64,000 nucleotides of DNA, taken from the NCBI RefSeq assembly GCF_013248965.1, contig NZ_JABRVQ010000001.1:1-64000 (forward strand), written 5' to 3'. The position numbers and the translations under genes are program-made. The first letter of the stretch is position 1. Every line of letters begins with the position of its first letter. This DNA is from Psychrobacter okhotskensis. Its GTDB lineage: Bacteria; Pseudomonadota; Gammaproteobacteria; Pseudomonadales; Moraxellaceae. The notes beneath the pieces are model-generated. The model had not been told where the DNA came from. It searched no databases and worked only from the letters and a program-made list of their open reading frames with translations. Of this stretch, positions 20,170 to 30,100 are shown piece by piece.

Positions 20170-20702
20170 TGACTATTCAAAAATTGCCCATGCTACTGAT
20201 TTTAAGCACCGCTGTTTTATCAATGACAGGTTGTAGTGACCGTATTGGTATGGCAGAGCAAGCGATGACAGATATTCGCAATCAGCCCGCGCAGCCTATC
20301 GAGCCACCGCCAAAAGCTGAACTGGTAGAAGATTTTGTCTATAGTGCCAGTACGCAGCGCAGCCCGTTTTTGCCACCAAGCTTAGTCAATGTACAAGGTC
20401 CTAGTACCTCTATCGATGGCGTACGCCCTGATATCACTAGAGTCAAAGAACCACTTGAGCAATATGAGCTGTCACAGCTGACTTTTCGCGGCGTCGTAAT
20501 TTCGCCTGAAGGTCAGCAATATGCACTCGTACAACGTCCTGATGGTTCAGTGGCTAGTGTGAGAGTAGGTGATTATCTTGGATTAAATGACGGCCGTATT
20601 GTTGAAATCACGCCGACCCAAATTAATTTGATTGAAATTGTGCCAGACAGTCGCGCCGGGTTTATTGAAAAGCCCCAGTCGTTGGTCTCCCCTATAAGTT
20701 AA
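20169..20702 (+). CDS. pilP: Type IV pilus assembly lipoprotein PilP
   Basis: PilP is an inner-membrane lipoprotein that bridges PilNO to the secretin PilQ. The 177-residue protein has a lipoprotein signal (LILSTAVLSMTGC, lipid Cys at 22), a Pro/Ala linker, then the conserved PilP beta domain (YELSQLTFRGVV, QYALVQRPDGSVASVRVGDYLGLNDGRIVEIT). Start overlaps the pilO stop by one base. Confidence 0.95.
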   Translation: MTIQKLPMLLILSTAVLSMTGCSDRIGMAEQAMTDIRNQPAQPIEPPPKAELVEDFVYSASTQRSPFLPPSLVNVQGPSTSIDGVRPDITRVKEPLEQYELSQLTFRGVVISPEGQQYALVQRPDGSVASVRVGDYLGLNDGRIVEITPTQINLIEIVPDSRAGFIEKPQSLVSPIS

Positions 20703-20729
20703 GTCGGCAGATTTTTTGAGGAATAAATA

Positions 20730-23090
20730 ATGACAGTACGCAACAACAAGGTAATGATGATGAGCAACCGCGTCTCTTCTGCTTTTGCCATCTCTGCATT
20801 GGCAATCAGCATGGTAGCAGTTAATAGCAGCGCCCATGCCGCCCAGCGCATCAATAATGTGTCTGTGGTACAGACTGCACCCGCAGTGACACAAATGCGT
20901 TTAGGCTTTGCAGGCTTGCCAGTATTACCTGCCGCTTACCAGCTGGATGATCCTAGCCGTTTGGTATTGGATTTTGAGCAAGTACAAAACGGACTTGCCA
21001 GTCGTTTTAACGAATACAATATCGGTATGGTCAATGATGTTACGACGTTAAGTAGTGACAGTACCACGCGTCTGATTGTTGGGCTTAAACAAGCGGGCAA
21101 CTATACGACGGCGATTGACGGCAATGATCTGCTGTTGACCCTGACCGATCCCAGTCGCCCAGTCATTACCAATGACCCGATCCAAGACGTACTCAATGAC
21201 AACAATGCCATTACCACGACGGCAGTAGTCACACCGATTGTAGAAACCAGTAGTGTACCCGTTGCCCCAGTTAGAACAACGTCAACTAGCACGACCGTGA
21301 TCAATAACCAAGCGCCAACGGATACGATGGTCGTACGCGTAAATCCACTATTAAATCCACAGCTTGCTGCCTCTCAAGTTAGCAAGCAGTATAGCTATGA
21401 CGGCTTAACGGCTGTGAATTTTTCGGCAGGAAATAACGGCGGCGGCAACGTCAGTATTGCACTTGCCAATGAAGCGATTCCGGTGGATGTGCAGCGCCAA
21501 GGTAACAAGCTGGTCGTACGCCTAACGGGTAGCACGGTGCCTAGAAACCTATTACGTCGCTTGAATATTAATAGTGGTCTCGTGAGTAGTATCGATACCA
21601 AAAACCAAGGTCAAAATGGCGTTATCACCATCAACATGACTGAGGATTATGAGTATCAAGCTTACCAATCGGGTAACCAGTTAAACGTGAGTATCAGTAA
21701 GCCTGAGCTACTAAGAGAGCCAACCCTAGAAGAAAGAGTCTATAGTGGTGAAGCGCTATCTATGGAGTTCCAAGACGTGGAAATTCGTAGCGTCTTAGAT
21801 ATTTTAGCGCAGTTCACTGATATGAATATCGTCGCTAGTGATTCGGTGGCGGGTAACATCACTTTGCGCCTGATCAATGTGCCTTGGGATCAAGCGCTTG
21901 ATATTATTCTAAAAAGTAAAAATCTGGGCAAACGCGAGAATGGTAGGGTGATCTTAGTCGCGCCTGCTACAGAACTTGCTGAACAAGAAGCGCGTGAGCT
22001 TGAAGCGCAGCAAGCAGTTGAGTCTTATGCGCCACTACGCACCGAGTACATTCGCTTAAGCTACGCTAAAGCGGCAGATGTATTAACCCTTATCTCACAA
22101 GGTAGTGGCTCATCTGGTGGTAGCAGCGCTAGCAACTCTAACTCTAGCGACAACAATACTTTACTATCCAATCGTGGAACGGTCACGGTCGACGAACGTA
22201 CCAATACTCTGATTATCAAAGATGTGGCGGACAGTATTGAGAATATCCATAAGCTTATCAGCAAAATTGATATTCCGGTCCGCCAAGTAATGATTGAAGC
22301 GCGTATCGTTAGTGCGACTGATAGCTTTAGTAAAGAGATTGGCGTTCGTTGGGGCATCCTATCGAATGGTGCGGCGAATAACCGTAGCCTACTCGTTGGT
22401 GGTAGTAATCAGACTTTGGCAGATCTTAAGGATTTTGATATCGAAACCACGACTGTCAATGGTCAAACGGTTTCTTATCCTTCTTACGATATCAGCCGTC
22501 CTGATAACTTAAACGTTGACTTAGGCGTGGCCAATCCAGCGGGTAGTATTGCTTTTGGCTTGCTAAGTATGTCGGATGTGATGCTCGATCTTGAGTTGTC
22601 AGCTTTGCAAGCCGACAATCGCGGTGAAGTTATTTCAACGCCAAAGATTTTGACAGCGGACAAACAAACGGCCAAAGTATCATCGGGTACGCAGATTCCT
22701 TATCAAGAAGCATCGGCCAGTGGCGCAACCACGACCAGCTTTAAAGAAGCGGCACTAAGCTTAGAAGCAACGCCGAACATTACACCTGATGGTAAAATTG
22801 GTTTGCAACTGGTCATTACCAATGGCACGCCAACGATTATTAATGATCAGGTAGCGATCGCTGAAGATTCAATCTCGACTAACGTTATCGTTGAAGATGG
22901 TCAAACCATCGTACTAGGCGGTGTCTTCAAAAATCGTACTACTAATGAGGTATCTAAAGTGCCTTTCTTAGGAGACTTGCCTTATGTTGGCCGAGCTTTC
23001 CGTAAGGATGTACGTAATAACTCTAAAGAAGAGCTACTGATATTTGTCACGCCAAAGCTGATCAACGATGGTGTAAGCCGTTTAAATTAA
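20730..23090 (+). CDS. pilQ: Type IV pilus secretin PilQ
   Basis: The outer-membrane channel through which the pilus passes. The 786-residue precursor has a signal peptide (to about AHAA, residue 38), two AMIN domains that bind peptidoglycan (about 40-130 and 210-330), an STN/N0 domain (about 348-420, SMEFQDVEIRSVLDILAQFTD), an N1 domain with a Gly/Ser-rich loop (SGSSGGSSASNSNSSDNN), and the C-terminal secretin domain with VISTPKILTADKQTAKVSSGTQIPYQE and VEDGQTIVLGGVF. GAGGAATAA precedes the ATG. Length is close to that of Pseudomonas PilQ. Last gene of pilMNOPQ before a terminator. Confidence 0.97.
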   Translation: MTVRNNKVMMMSNRVSSAFAISALAISMVAVNSSAHAAQRINNVSVVQTAPAVTQMRLGFAGLPVLPAAYQLDDPSRLVLDFEQVQNGLASRFNEYNIGMVNDVTTLSSDSTTRLIVGLKQAGNYTTAIDGNDLLLTLTDPSRPVITNDPIQDVLNDNNAITTTAVVTPIVETSSVPVAPVRTTSTSTTVINNQAPTDTMVVRVNPLLNPQLAASQVSKQYSYDGLTAVNFSAGNNGGGNVSIALANEAIPVDVQRQGNKLVVRLTGSTVPRNLLRRLNINSGLVSSIDTKNQGQNGVITINMTEDYEYQAYQSGNQLNVSISKPELLREPTLEERVYSGEALSMEFQDVEIRSVLDILAQFTDMNIVASDSVAGNITLRLINVPWDQALDIILKSKNLGKRENGRVILVAPATELAEQEARELEAQQAVESYAPLRTEYIRLSYAKAADVLTLISQGSGSSGGSSASNSNSSDNNTLLSNRGTVTVDERTNTLIIKDVADSIENIHKLISKIDIPVRQVMIEARIVSATDSFSKEIGVRWGILSNGAANNRSLLVGGSNQTLADLKDFDIETTTVNGQTVSYPSYDISRPDNLNVDLGVANPAGSIAFGLLSMSDVMLDLELSALQADNRGEVISTPKILTADKQTAKVSSGTQIPYQEASASGATTTSFKEAALSLEATPNITPDGKIGLQLVITNGTPTIINDQVAIAEDSISTNVIVEDGQTIVLGGVFKNRTTNEVSKVPFLGDLPYVGRAFRKDVRNNSKEELLIFVTPKLINDGVSRLN

Positions 23091-23115
23091 TAATCTTACT
23101 ATCAATTATCAATCG

Positions 23116-23146
23116 AAAAAAGCAAGCCTTAGTGCTTGCTTTTTTT
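23116..23146 (+). terminator. Terminator after pilQ
   Basis: GCAAGC (23122-23127), loop CTTAGT, GCTTGC (23134-23139), flanked by six A before and seven T after. Confidence 0.85.
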
Positions 23147-23278
23147 ATGGATAAATTTAGGTTGATTTGACCATAGCAAGACACTGTCAATCGTATTTTT
23201 TGAATTTGGTACAACAATAATCATGGCTCATTACTAGCCAGAATATCAATGACGTTGTATCATACCTAATTTAGCTGA

Positions 23279-23848
23279 GTGAGTACTATGATGGAGGAAT
23301 TACCGTCGGTGTTTTTAGTGGGACCGATGGGAGCGGGGAAGACCACCATTGGTCGATTGCTTGCCAAACAATTGGGGCGGACGTTTGTAGATAGTGATTG
23401 GTATATCGAGTCGCAAACCGGCGCTGATATTGCTTGGATATTCGCTAAAGAAGGCGAAGCGGGCTTTCGTGAGCGTGAGACACGTGCCATCGATGAGCTG
23501 AGCCAACAACAGCAGATAGTATTGGCAACGGGTGGTGGTGCCGTTATGTCTGCTGAAAACCGCGAGTTTTTAAAGCAGCGCGGTATCGTGGTTTATCTTA
23601 ATGCGCCAGTCGATGTACAAATGGCACGCACCGCGAAAGATAAGTCGCGACCTTTACTACAACAGCCCAACCCTAGAAAAATCTTGCAAGATTTATACAG
23701 CACCCGCGACCCATTATATCGGCAAGTGGCTCATATCATCATGCCTACCGGTCATACTTACCCTCGTCATATGGTCAGTCAATTATTACAGCAACTCGAA
23801 TCGTTCTATTGCACGCCTTCTATAACGCCAGAATCTAAAGAAGATTGA
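23279..23848 (+). CDS. aroK: Shikimate kinase
   Basis: Phosphorylates shikimate to shikimate 3-phosphate in aromatic amino acid synthesis. The ~189-residue protein has a Walker A loop (GPMGAGKTT, near residue 15), shikimate-binding FVDSDWYIE and FREREtRAI segments, a GGGAV motif ([10 protein letters not shown]), and the lid arginines (KSRPLLQ). The longest frame uses GTG at 23279; ATG at 23288 or 23291 is also possible and no ribosome-binding site decides. It is followed by aroB, the usual aroK-aroB pair downstream of pilQ. Confidence 0.93.
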   Translation: MSTMMEELPSVFLVGPMGAGKTTIGRLLAKQLGRTFVDSDWYIESQTGADIAWIFAKEGEAGFRERETRAIDELSQQQQIVLATGGGAVMSAENREFLKQRGIVVYLNAPVDVQMARTAKDKSRPLLQQPNPRKILQDLYSTRDPLYRQVAHIIMPTGHTYPRHMVSQLLQQLESFYCTPSITPESKED

Positions 23849-23928
23849 TGGCAAAAATAATAGAACATAAATATAACGATACTCAGTCAACTAACGTTCC
23901 CTCATTAAAAATGCTCAAGGAGACTTTC

Positions 23929-25068
23929 ATGGCAACGCCACTGTTTCATGATGGCTTAACCGTACACACGCACAGTCATGATTATCCTATTGTCATTACT
24001 GAACAAAGTAGCACTGAGCAAAACAGCACTGAGCAAAGCGCTATGGCTCAGCAAATCATGCCCTATATTACTGGTCGGCAAGTATTAATTGTCACCAACG
24101 AGACGATTGCACCGCTTTACTTGGCAGCGCTAGAGGCACCATTGGCAAAGCAGTTCATCGTGAAGGTATGTATACTCCCAGATGGCGAACAATATAAGAA
24201 TCAGACGAGCATTAACCAGATTTATGATGCGCTCATGGCCGAGCATTTCAATCGGGATGTGACATTGATTGCTCTCGGCGGCGGCGTCATTGGTGATATG
24301 ACTGGGTTTGCAGCAGCCAGTTTTATGCGCGGTGTCAACTTTATCCAAATTCCAACCACACTATTATCACAAGTGGATTCAAGCGTTGGCGGCAAAACAG
24401 GCATTAATCACGCACAAGGCAAAAACATGATCGGGGCTTTTTGGCAGCCGCAAATGGTGCTTGCTGAGATGAGTACATTAAAAACCTTGCCAGCGCGTGA
24501 GCTATCAGCAGGTCTTGCAGAGGTCATTAAATACGCACTTATTATGGATGCGGAATTTTTAACGTGGCTTGAGCACAATTTACCAGCGATGATGGCGTTA
24601 GATTTGGCAGTACTTGGCGAGGCGGTCAAACGCTGCTGTCAATACAAAGCCGATGTCGTGGCGCAAGATGAAAGAGAGTCGGGTGTACGGGCGCTATTAA
24701 ACTTCGGTCATACTTTTGGTCATGTGATCGAAACCCACGAAGGCTATGGTAATTGGCTGCATGGTGAGGCGGTTGCCGTTGGTATGGTACAAGCAGCCGA
24801 GCTGTCTCAAAAAATTGGCTGGTTAACGAGCGAAGACGTGGCTCGTATTAAACGCGTTTTGACATTGGCCAATTTACCTATCACTCCACCTGCTATTGAT
24901 GTTCAGACGGCTTTAGACTTGATGGGGCATGATAAAAAAGTGAAACACGGACAAATCCGCCTTATTTTGTTAAAATCACTGGGTGACGCGGTATTAACCA
25001 ATGATTTCGATGCTGAGCTTCTTACTGACGTATTGTCACAGCACAGCTCATCAGAACGTCAAATTTAG
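23929..25068 (+). CDS. aroB: 3-dehydroquinate synthase
   Basis: Converts DAHP to 3-dehydroquinate using NAD and a divalent metal. The 379-residue protein shows [22 protein letters not shown], the [22 protein letters not shown] signature and the metal-binding [13 protein letters not shown] short Gln/Ser/Thr insert ([15 protein letters not shown]) near residue 25 is unusual. The ATG at 23929 is chosen: AAGGAG (23917-23922) stands 6 nt before it and [12 protein letters not shown] is a normal AroB N-terminus. The frame stays open upstream to a TTG/ATG at 23845/23848 overlapping aroK, which would add 27-28 non-conserved residues. Confidence 0.95.
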   Translation: MATPLFHDGLTVHTHSHDYPIVITEQSSTEQNSTEQSAMAQQIMPYITGRQVLIVTNETIAPLYLAALEAPLAKQFIVKVCILPDGEQYKNQTSINQIYDALMAEHFNRDVTLIALGGGVIGDMTGFAAASFMRGVNFIQIPTTLLSQVDSSVGGKTGINHAQGKNMIGAFWQPQMVLAEMSTLKTLPARELSAGLAEVIKYALIMDAEFLTWLEHNLPAMMALDLAVLGEAVKRCCQYKADVVAQDERESGVRALLNFGHTFGHVIETHEGYGNWLHGEAVAVGMVQAAELSQKIGWLTSEDVARIKRVLTLANLPITPPAIDVQTALDLMGHDKKVKHGQIRLILLKSLGDAVLTNDFDAELLTDVLSQHSSSERQI

Positions 25069-25181
25069 TGATATCACTAAACCCTTGCAAGCGAACCATT
25101 GCAATGGAGCTGTTAGTCACTACTGTATTGGCATGAGCACAGGTTTAAAGCGTTTAACTCTATTTCACCAAGGACATCCTC

Positions 25182-26276
25182 ATGGCAGCATCTAGCTCGT
25201 CGACTCGTAACGCTGGCCAATCATATCGCCGTCAAGCACTGATTTGGTTGTTGGTGACCCTGTTGCTAGGCGTCGTCACCGCTTTGGTTTGGATGTTTAG
25301 TCAAACGCCAGCGATGGGTGCCAAGATTGAAAATGCGCCGATATCTGCGCCGCAAACAACGAGCACCGAACTTGAGCAGCCATTGGCCATTGAATCATTG
25401 CATGAGCTGGATACGGACGTGCAGCCGATCAATTTTGATGCGACCGTTCGTGATTTACGCAGTTATCCTGATGAGTTTAAAGACAAGCGTTATCTGCTGG
25501 CTAATAAAGGCAAATGGACTGTACAGGTCATGAATGTTGCGGAAAACGAGGTGATCGTCAGTTATTTAGAAGGTCGGGAAGACCGTGCGAAGTTTTCCTA
25601 CTTTCGCTACCTTGATGACAACAATCAAGTCCGTTATATGCTGACTTATGGTTTGATGAGCAGCCTGCAAGAGGCCGTTGGTGCTGCCAAATTGATTGAC
25701 TTTAGGCTGCCTGCCAATGTGCGTGTCTTACCTGAAGAGATCAATCGCTACGTCAGTATCATCGACAATTATGAGCGCCCTGATCCGGTGAAAGACTTGA
25801 GTGCGAGACGCACGCGCTCTGTAAATTTGCGCCCGACCAAACGTGAAGTGCCAGTCCGTCAGAAAGTGCAAGCTAATGATAGTGATGGTGCTAATGAGCA
25901 AGCAGCAAGCAATAATACCAGTCGTAGTGGTCAAGAAGCGGCTAACAATAGTAATGATGAAAGCATTCGTCAATCGGTCGATACCTCTGCGACCCTATCG
26001 GTCAATGAAGAGCGTACCGTCGGCAATGAAGAGCAAACACTGACTGCTTCGAGCGCTAAAAATGATGATACTCGTAAGCCTGAGCAAGCTGCCAAAAAAC
26101 CTGCAATTGATAATAGCACGCTAAAAAAACCGCCGGTTGTACCAACGCCTAAGCCGCCAAGTTCGACTAATAGTACAAATAATGGCTCGAATGCCGCTAA
26201 TAAAAACAGCAATAGTAGTGCGCCTAAAGCCAATAATGACAGTATAAAAGAGCTGATCGAAGAAAAAAGCAATTAA
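25182..26276 (+). CDS. SPOR-like membrane protein (DamX position)
   Basis: A 364-residue protein of one membrane helix (about 21-40, IWLLVTLLLGVVTALVWMF) with the bulk probably periplasmic. About residues 105-175 (KGKWTVQVMNVAENEVIVSYLEGREDRAKFSYFRYLDDNN...LQEAVGAAK) look like a degenerate SPOR domain, which binds denuded glycan at septa; this is inference from pattern and position. The last ~150 residues are low-complexity Asn/Ser/Lys/Pro-rich. In enterics the gene after aroB is damX, a SPOR cell division protein, so a similar role is plausible. AAGGA precedes the ATG; a terminator follows. Confidence 0.75.
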   Translation: MAASSSSTRNAGQSYRRQALIWLLVTLLLGVVTALVWMFSQTPAMGAKIENAPISAPQTTSTELEQPLAIESLHELDTDVQPINFDATVRDLRSYPDEFKDKRYLLANKGKWTVQVMNVAENEVIVSYLEGREDRAKFSYFRYLDDNNQVRYMLTYGLMSSLQEAVGAAKLIDFRLPANVRVLPEEINRYVSIIDNYERPDPVKDLSARRTRSVNLRPTKREVPVRQKVQANDSDGANEQAASNNTSRSGQEAANNSNDESIRQSVDTSATLSVNEERTVGNEEQTLTASSAKNDDTRKPEQAAKKPAIDNSTLKKPPVVPTPKPPSSTNSTNNGSNAANKNSNSSAPKANNDSIKELIEEKSN

Positions 26277-26298
26277 TTTTTGGTTAGTGCTATGCCCT

Positions 26299-26339
26299 AA
26301 AAAAACCTCACTAAAACGTTTGTTTAGTGAGGTTTTTTT
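26299..26339 (+). terminator. Terminator of the aroKB operon
   Basis: CCTCACTAAA pairs with TTTAGTGAGG around an ACGTTTG loop, flanked by an A-run and seven T: a long, near-perfect intrinsic terminator. The symmetry would let it work from either side. Confidence 0.88.
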
Positions 26340-26476
26340 ATGTTTGTCTATCTGCTCATTTACATACTTGCCTATTTTGTTAGACAACTAACCAATATAG
26401 AGGTTAAAAGAACTTCGTCAAAGCAGCTTTAAAAACCCTCGTATCCTATAGCTGTAAAAGCCATTGCAGTGAGTTA

Positions 26477-26504
26477 TTGACTGTTTATTAGCAACTCATA
26501 ATAT
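26477..26504 (+). promoter_or_regulatory. Candidate promoter for the gltB leader or a small RNA
   Basis: TTGACT (26477-26482, 5/6) and TAATAT (26499-26504, 4/6) with a 16-bp spacer. The spacer overlaps a perfect TGAGTT/AACTCA inverted repeat, which could be an operator. Transcription from here would give a ~670-nt leader before gltB. Confidence 0.4.
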
Positions 26505-26691
26505 AAGCTCTTACAAAATCTGGCTGATGAATCGACAGAAAAGACTAGATTTTTTGTCCGTCATTAACTAAGATGACTATGGGCAACGCTCTGTATAGTT
26601 ATCGTAAATAACGATTTAACGCACAGTCATTTAGTTACGTACTATTAGTGATAACATAGTTGCGTACTAAGCGATTGTTGTCTCAAGCGCA

Positions 26692-26728
26692 GCGATTTGC
26701 CATCGACAGTAAGCTTATTGCAAATCGC
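26692..26728 (+). repeat. Perfect 9-bp inverted repeat in gltB upstream region
   Basis: GCGATTTGC (26692-26700) and GCAAATCGC (26720-26728) with a 19-nt loop. No T-run follows, so it is not an intrinsic terminator. It may be an RNA hairpin or a dyad for a DNA-binding protein. Confidence 0.55.
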
Positions 26729-26771
26729 AAAATCCCTCTTATTGTCACTGCTATTAGGGTCATTAAGGCGC

Positions 26772-26797
26772 TTGAATATAGAGCGTCTGATATTCAA
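26772..26797 (+). repeat. Perfect 8-bp inverted repeat in gltB upstream region
   Basis: TTGAATAT (26772-26779) and ATATTCAA (26790-26797) around a 10-nt centre, a spacing of one helical turn between half-sites, as in many dimeric regulator operators. Regulator unknown. Confidence 0.5.
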
Positions 26798-27179
26798 AAT
26801 TAGTCAAATGTCATATTTTCGCATGCTCAACTAGCCGTCGACTAAGCCGCGCTAGTAGGATATAACGCCAAACGTTAAGGTACGTGCTGACGAGTGAGTA
26901 ACTGGTATACGGGGTATTTTTTATCCAGTTGCCATGGGCGGTTACTGACTATTTATTGGTGCATTTTGTTATAACACCGTTTGTCTGTTATCAGACTATC
27001 AAGCGACTGTGAGAGTCAGGGGGTTATCTCACGCTCACAACATAACTATCTACTGAGCTGCACGTCATTTATTAATTCGGATATACGAATATTTACCTAC
27101 CAGCCCGTTCTGCCTGCGGTCACCAGTTTATGTTCCGCATTGGATATATAAGCTGCCCGTTTACTTAAAAGGACAAGCT

Positions 27180-30100
27180 ATGTCAATGATTTCTTCCCAT
27201 ACGCATTTGGCCACGCCGGATGACTTTTCTGATAACTGTGGCTTTGGTTTGATTGCTCATATTGAGGGACAAGCCAGTCATGATTTGGTAAAAACGGCTA
27301 TTCATAGTCTCAGCTGTATGACCCATCGCGGTGGTGTTGCTGCTGACGGCAAGACGGGTGATGGTTGTGGCTTGCTACTGGCAACGCCGACCGCTTTTTT
27401 TAAAGACATTGCTAGCGAGCAACAGTTAACAGTGACGGATAACTTTGCTGTGGGTATGGTGTTCGTCAATTTAGATGAGACCAAAGCACAGCACAGCCAG
27501 CAGGTACTCGCCGAAGAGATTATCGCTGAAGGCTTAGAGGTTGCTGGCTGGCGTGATGTGCCACTTGATTTGAGTATCGTTGGTGAGATTGGTCGTGAGA
27601 CCTTGCCAGACTTTAAGCAAGTGTTTGTCAATGCGCCTGATAATTTAGATGCGGATGATTTTAACCGTAAGCTGTTTGTCGCGCGTAAAAAAGCAGAGCA
27701 ACGTCTGGTCGATGACGAGCTGTTTTATGTTTGTTCGCTGAACTGTCAGACTATTATTTATAAAGGTCTGGTGATGCCATCAGATCTACCAGCGTTTTTT
27801 CTAGATCTCCAAGATCAACGTTTGGCATCACATATTGTGGTATTTCATCAACGTTTTTCAACCAATACGCTACCACGCTGGCCATTGGCACAGCCGTTTC
27901 GCTATCTTGCGCACAATGGCGAATTAAACACCATTACCGGTAACCGTAACTGGTCTGAGGCACGCACACCAAAATTAAAATCTGCCAAATTACCCAATCT
28001 GAATGAGCTAACGCCGCTGGTTAATAGTACGGGCTCTGATTCGTCAAGCTTAGATAACATGCTTGAAGTACTTATGTCTGGGGGCATGAATCTGTTCCAT
28101 GCGATGTCTATTCTAGTGCCACCAGCATGGCAAAATGTCGATAGCATGGATATGGACTTGCGGGCGTTTTACGAGTTTTACTCGCAGCATATGGAAGCAT
28201 GGGATGGCCCAGCAGGTCTTGTGATTCAAGATGGACGCTATGCTGTCTGTATGCTTGACCGTAATGGTCTACGCCCCTCGCGTTGGGTGACGACTAAAAA
28301 TGGCTATATCACTGTGGCGTCAGAAGTAGGCGTTTGGGACTATGCGCCAAAGGATGTACTGGCAAAAGGTCGGGTAGGACCAGGTCAGATGCTAGTCATT
28401 GATACTTTAACTGGTCAAATCTTAGATACCAAAGCGATTGCGACCTTATTGAAAAAAGCCCATCCCTATCGTAAATGGTTACGCGAAGAAGCCACTCGTA
28501 TCCGCGATGATGAGCGCTTAGAAGAAGAGTTGGCAGCACAAGCTTGCCGCGGTGATAAGCTAAAAGCGCTGCAAAAAATGTATCACATTACCAATGAAGA
28601 GCGCACAGAAATCATTCGGCCTAATGCCGAAAATGCGCAAGAGCCAGTCGGTTCGATGGGTGATGATACGCCCATGGCAGTACTGTCACAGCAGATTCGC
28701 CATGTCGGGGACTTTTTCCGTCAGCAGTTTGCTCAGGTGACCAATCCACCGATTGATCCACTGCGTGAGTCGATCGTGATGTCGCTACAGACTTGCTTGG
28801 GCGCTGAAACCAATGTGTTTGCGCCATCTGCGCGAGATGCACACCGTATTATCTTATCGTCGCCTGTATTGTCCGCTAGCAAAATGCAGCAGCTTGAAAC
28901 TTTGGATGATCCAGCGTTTAAGGTTGCCCGTATTGACCTAAACTATGATCGCACCCTAGAGCTATCAGCGGCCATCACTGCTATCTGTGAGCAAGTGGCC
29001 AGCAGCATTCGGGCAGGGCAGACGTTGATTGTGTTGTCTGATAAAGACATCGATGCGGAAAAAGTACCGGCCAATGCCATTATGGTAACGGGTGCGGTGC
29101 ATCATTACCTCATTGGTCAAGGTATTCGTACTGATGCCAATTTAATCATTGAGACGGGTCTCGCGCGCGATTCGCATCAAATAGCCGTATTGATTGGCTT
29201 TGGCGCGACTTGTGTCTATCCATATCTGGCTTATGATGTCATTGATGATTTGGTTGCAACCGGTGAGCTATTGGGCGATCCGATTCAAGCGCGGGTTAAT
29301 TTCCGTAAGGGCTTAGATAAAGGTTTGCTAAAAATCTTATCAAAAATGGGTATTTCTACCATTGTCTCTTATCGCGGTGCACAGTTATTTGAAGCCGTTG
29401 GTCTCTCTGAAGAAGTCGTGAGCTTGTGTTTTAAAGGCGTACAAAGCCGTATTAAAGGCGCTACCTTTGCAGACTTGGCTGCTGATCAAGCACAGCTAGC
29501 CGCCAATGCCTTTAAACGTCGTGCGCCACTGGATCAAGGTGGTTTATTGAAGTTTGTCTTTAATAAAGAATATCATGCCTTTAATCCAGATGTGATTAAT
29601 AGCCTGCATACCGCTGTACGTACGGGTGATTATGACAATTATCGTCATTATGCCGATTTGGTCAATAGTCGTCCGGTTGCCACCTTGCGTGACTTATTGC
29701 AGTTGAAGACGGACAACCCGATCGATGTTAATGAAGTCGAAGATATCTCCAAAATTTTAACCCGTTTTGATTCGGCTGGTATGTCGTTAGGGGCGTTGTC
29801 TCCTGAAGCTCATGAAGCCATCGCGATGGCAATGAACACCATTGGTGGGCGCTCAAATTCTGGTGAGGGCGGCGAAGATCCTGTACGTTATGGCACGCTG
29901 CGTAACTCAAAAATTAAGCAAGTTGCCTCGGGTCGTTTTGGTGTGACCCCAGCGTATTTACGCTCAGCAGAAGTCATGCAGATTAAAGTCGCGCAGGGCG
30001 CCAAGCCGGGTGAGGGTGGTCAGCTGCCGGGTGGTAAGGTCAATGCTTTGATTGCTCGTCTGCGCTATTCTGTGCCGGGGGTGACGCTCATATCACCGCC

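Larger units (their letters stand above)
26342..27179 (+). promoter_or_regulatory. Long structured non-coding region upstream of gltB
   Basis: About 840 nt with no credible gene. It holds at least six perfect inverted repeats: TGAGTT...AACTCA (26470-26498), ATCGT-AAATA-ACGAT (26601-26615), GCGATTTGC...GCAAATCGC (26692-26728), TTGAATAT...ATATTCAA (26772-26797), GTGAGA...TCTCAC (27009-27032) and ATTCG-GATATA-CGAAT (27075-27090). A 13-bp direct repeat TAGTTRCGTACTA (26632-26644 and 26657-26669) could be a pair of regulator sites. A candidate promoter lies at 26477-26504. This could be a long gltB leader, a small-RNA gene, or both; the sequence alone does not decide. Confidence 0.5.

Noticed and set aside
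25970..26272. 100-codon hydrophobic antisense frame opposite the SPOR-like gene tail
   Set aside because: Leu-rich product arises from the Asn/Ser/Lys codons on the other strand; no ribosome-binding site.
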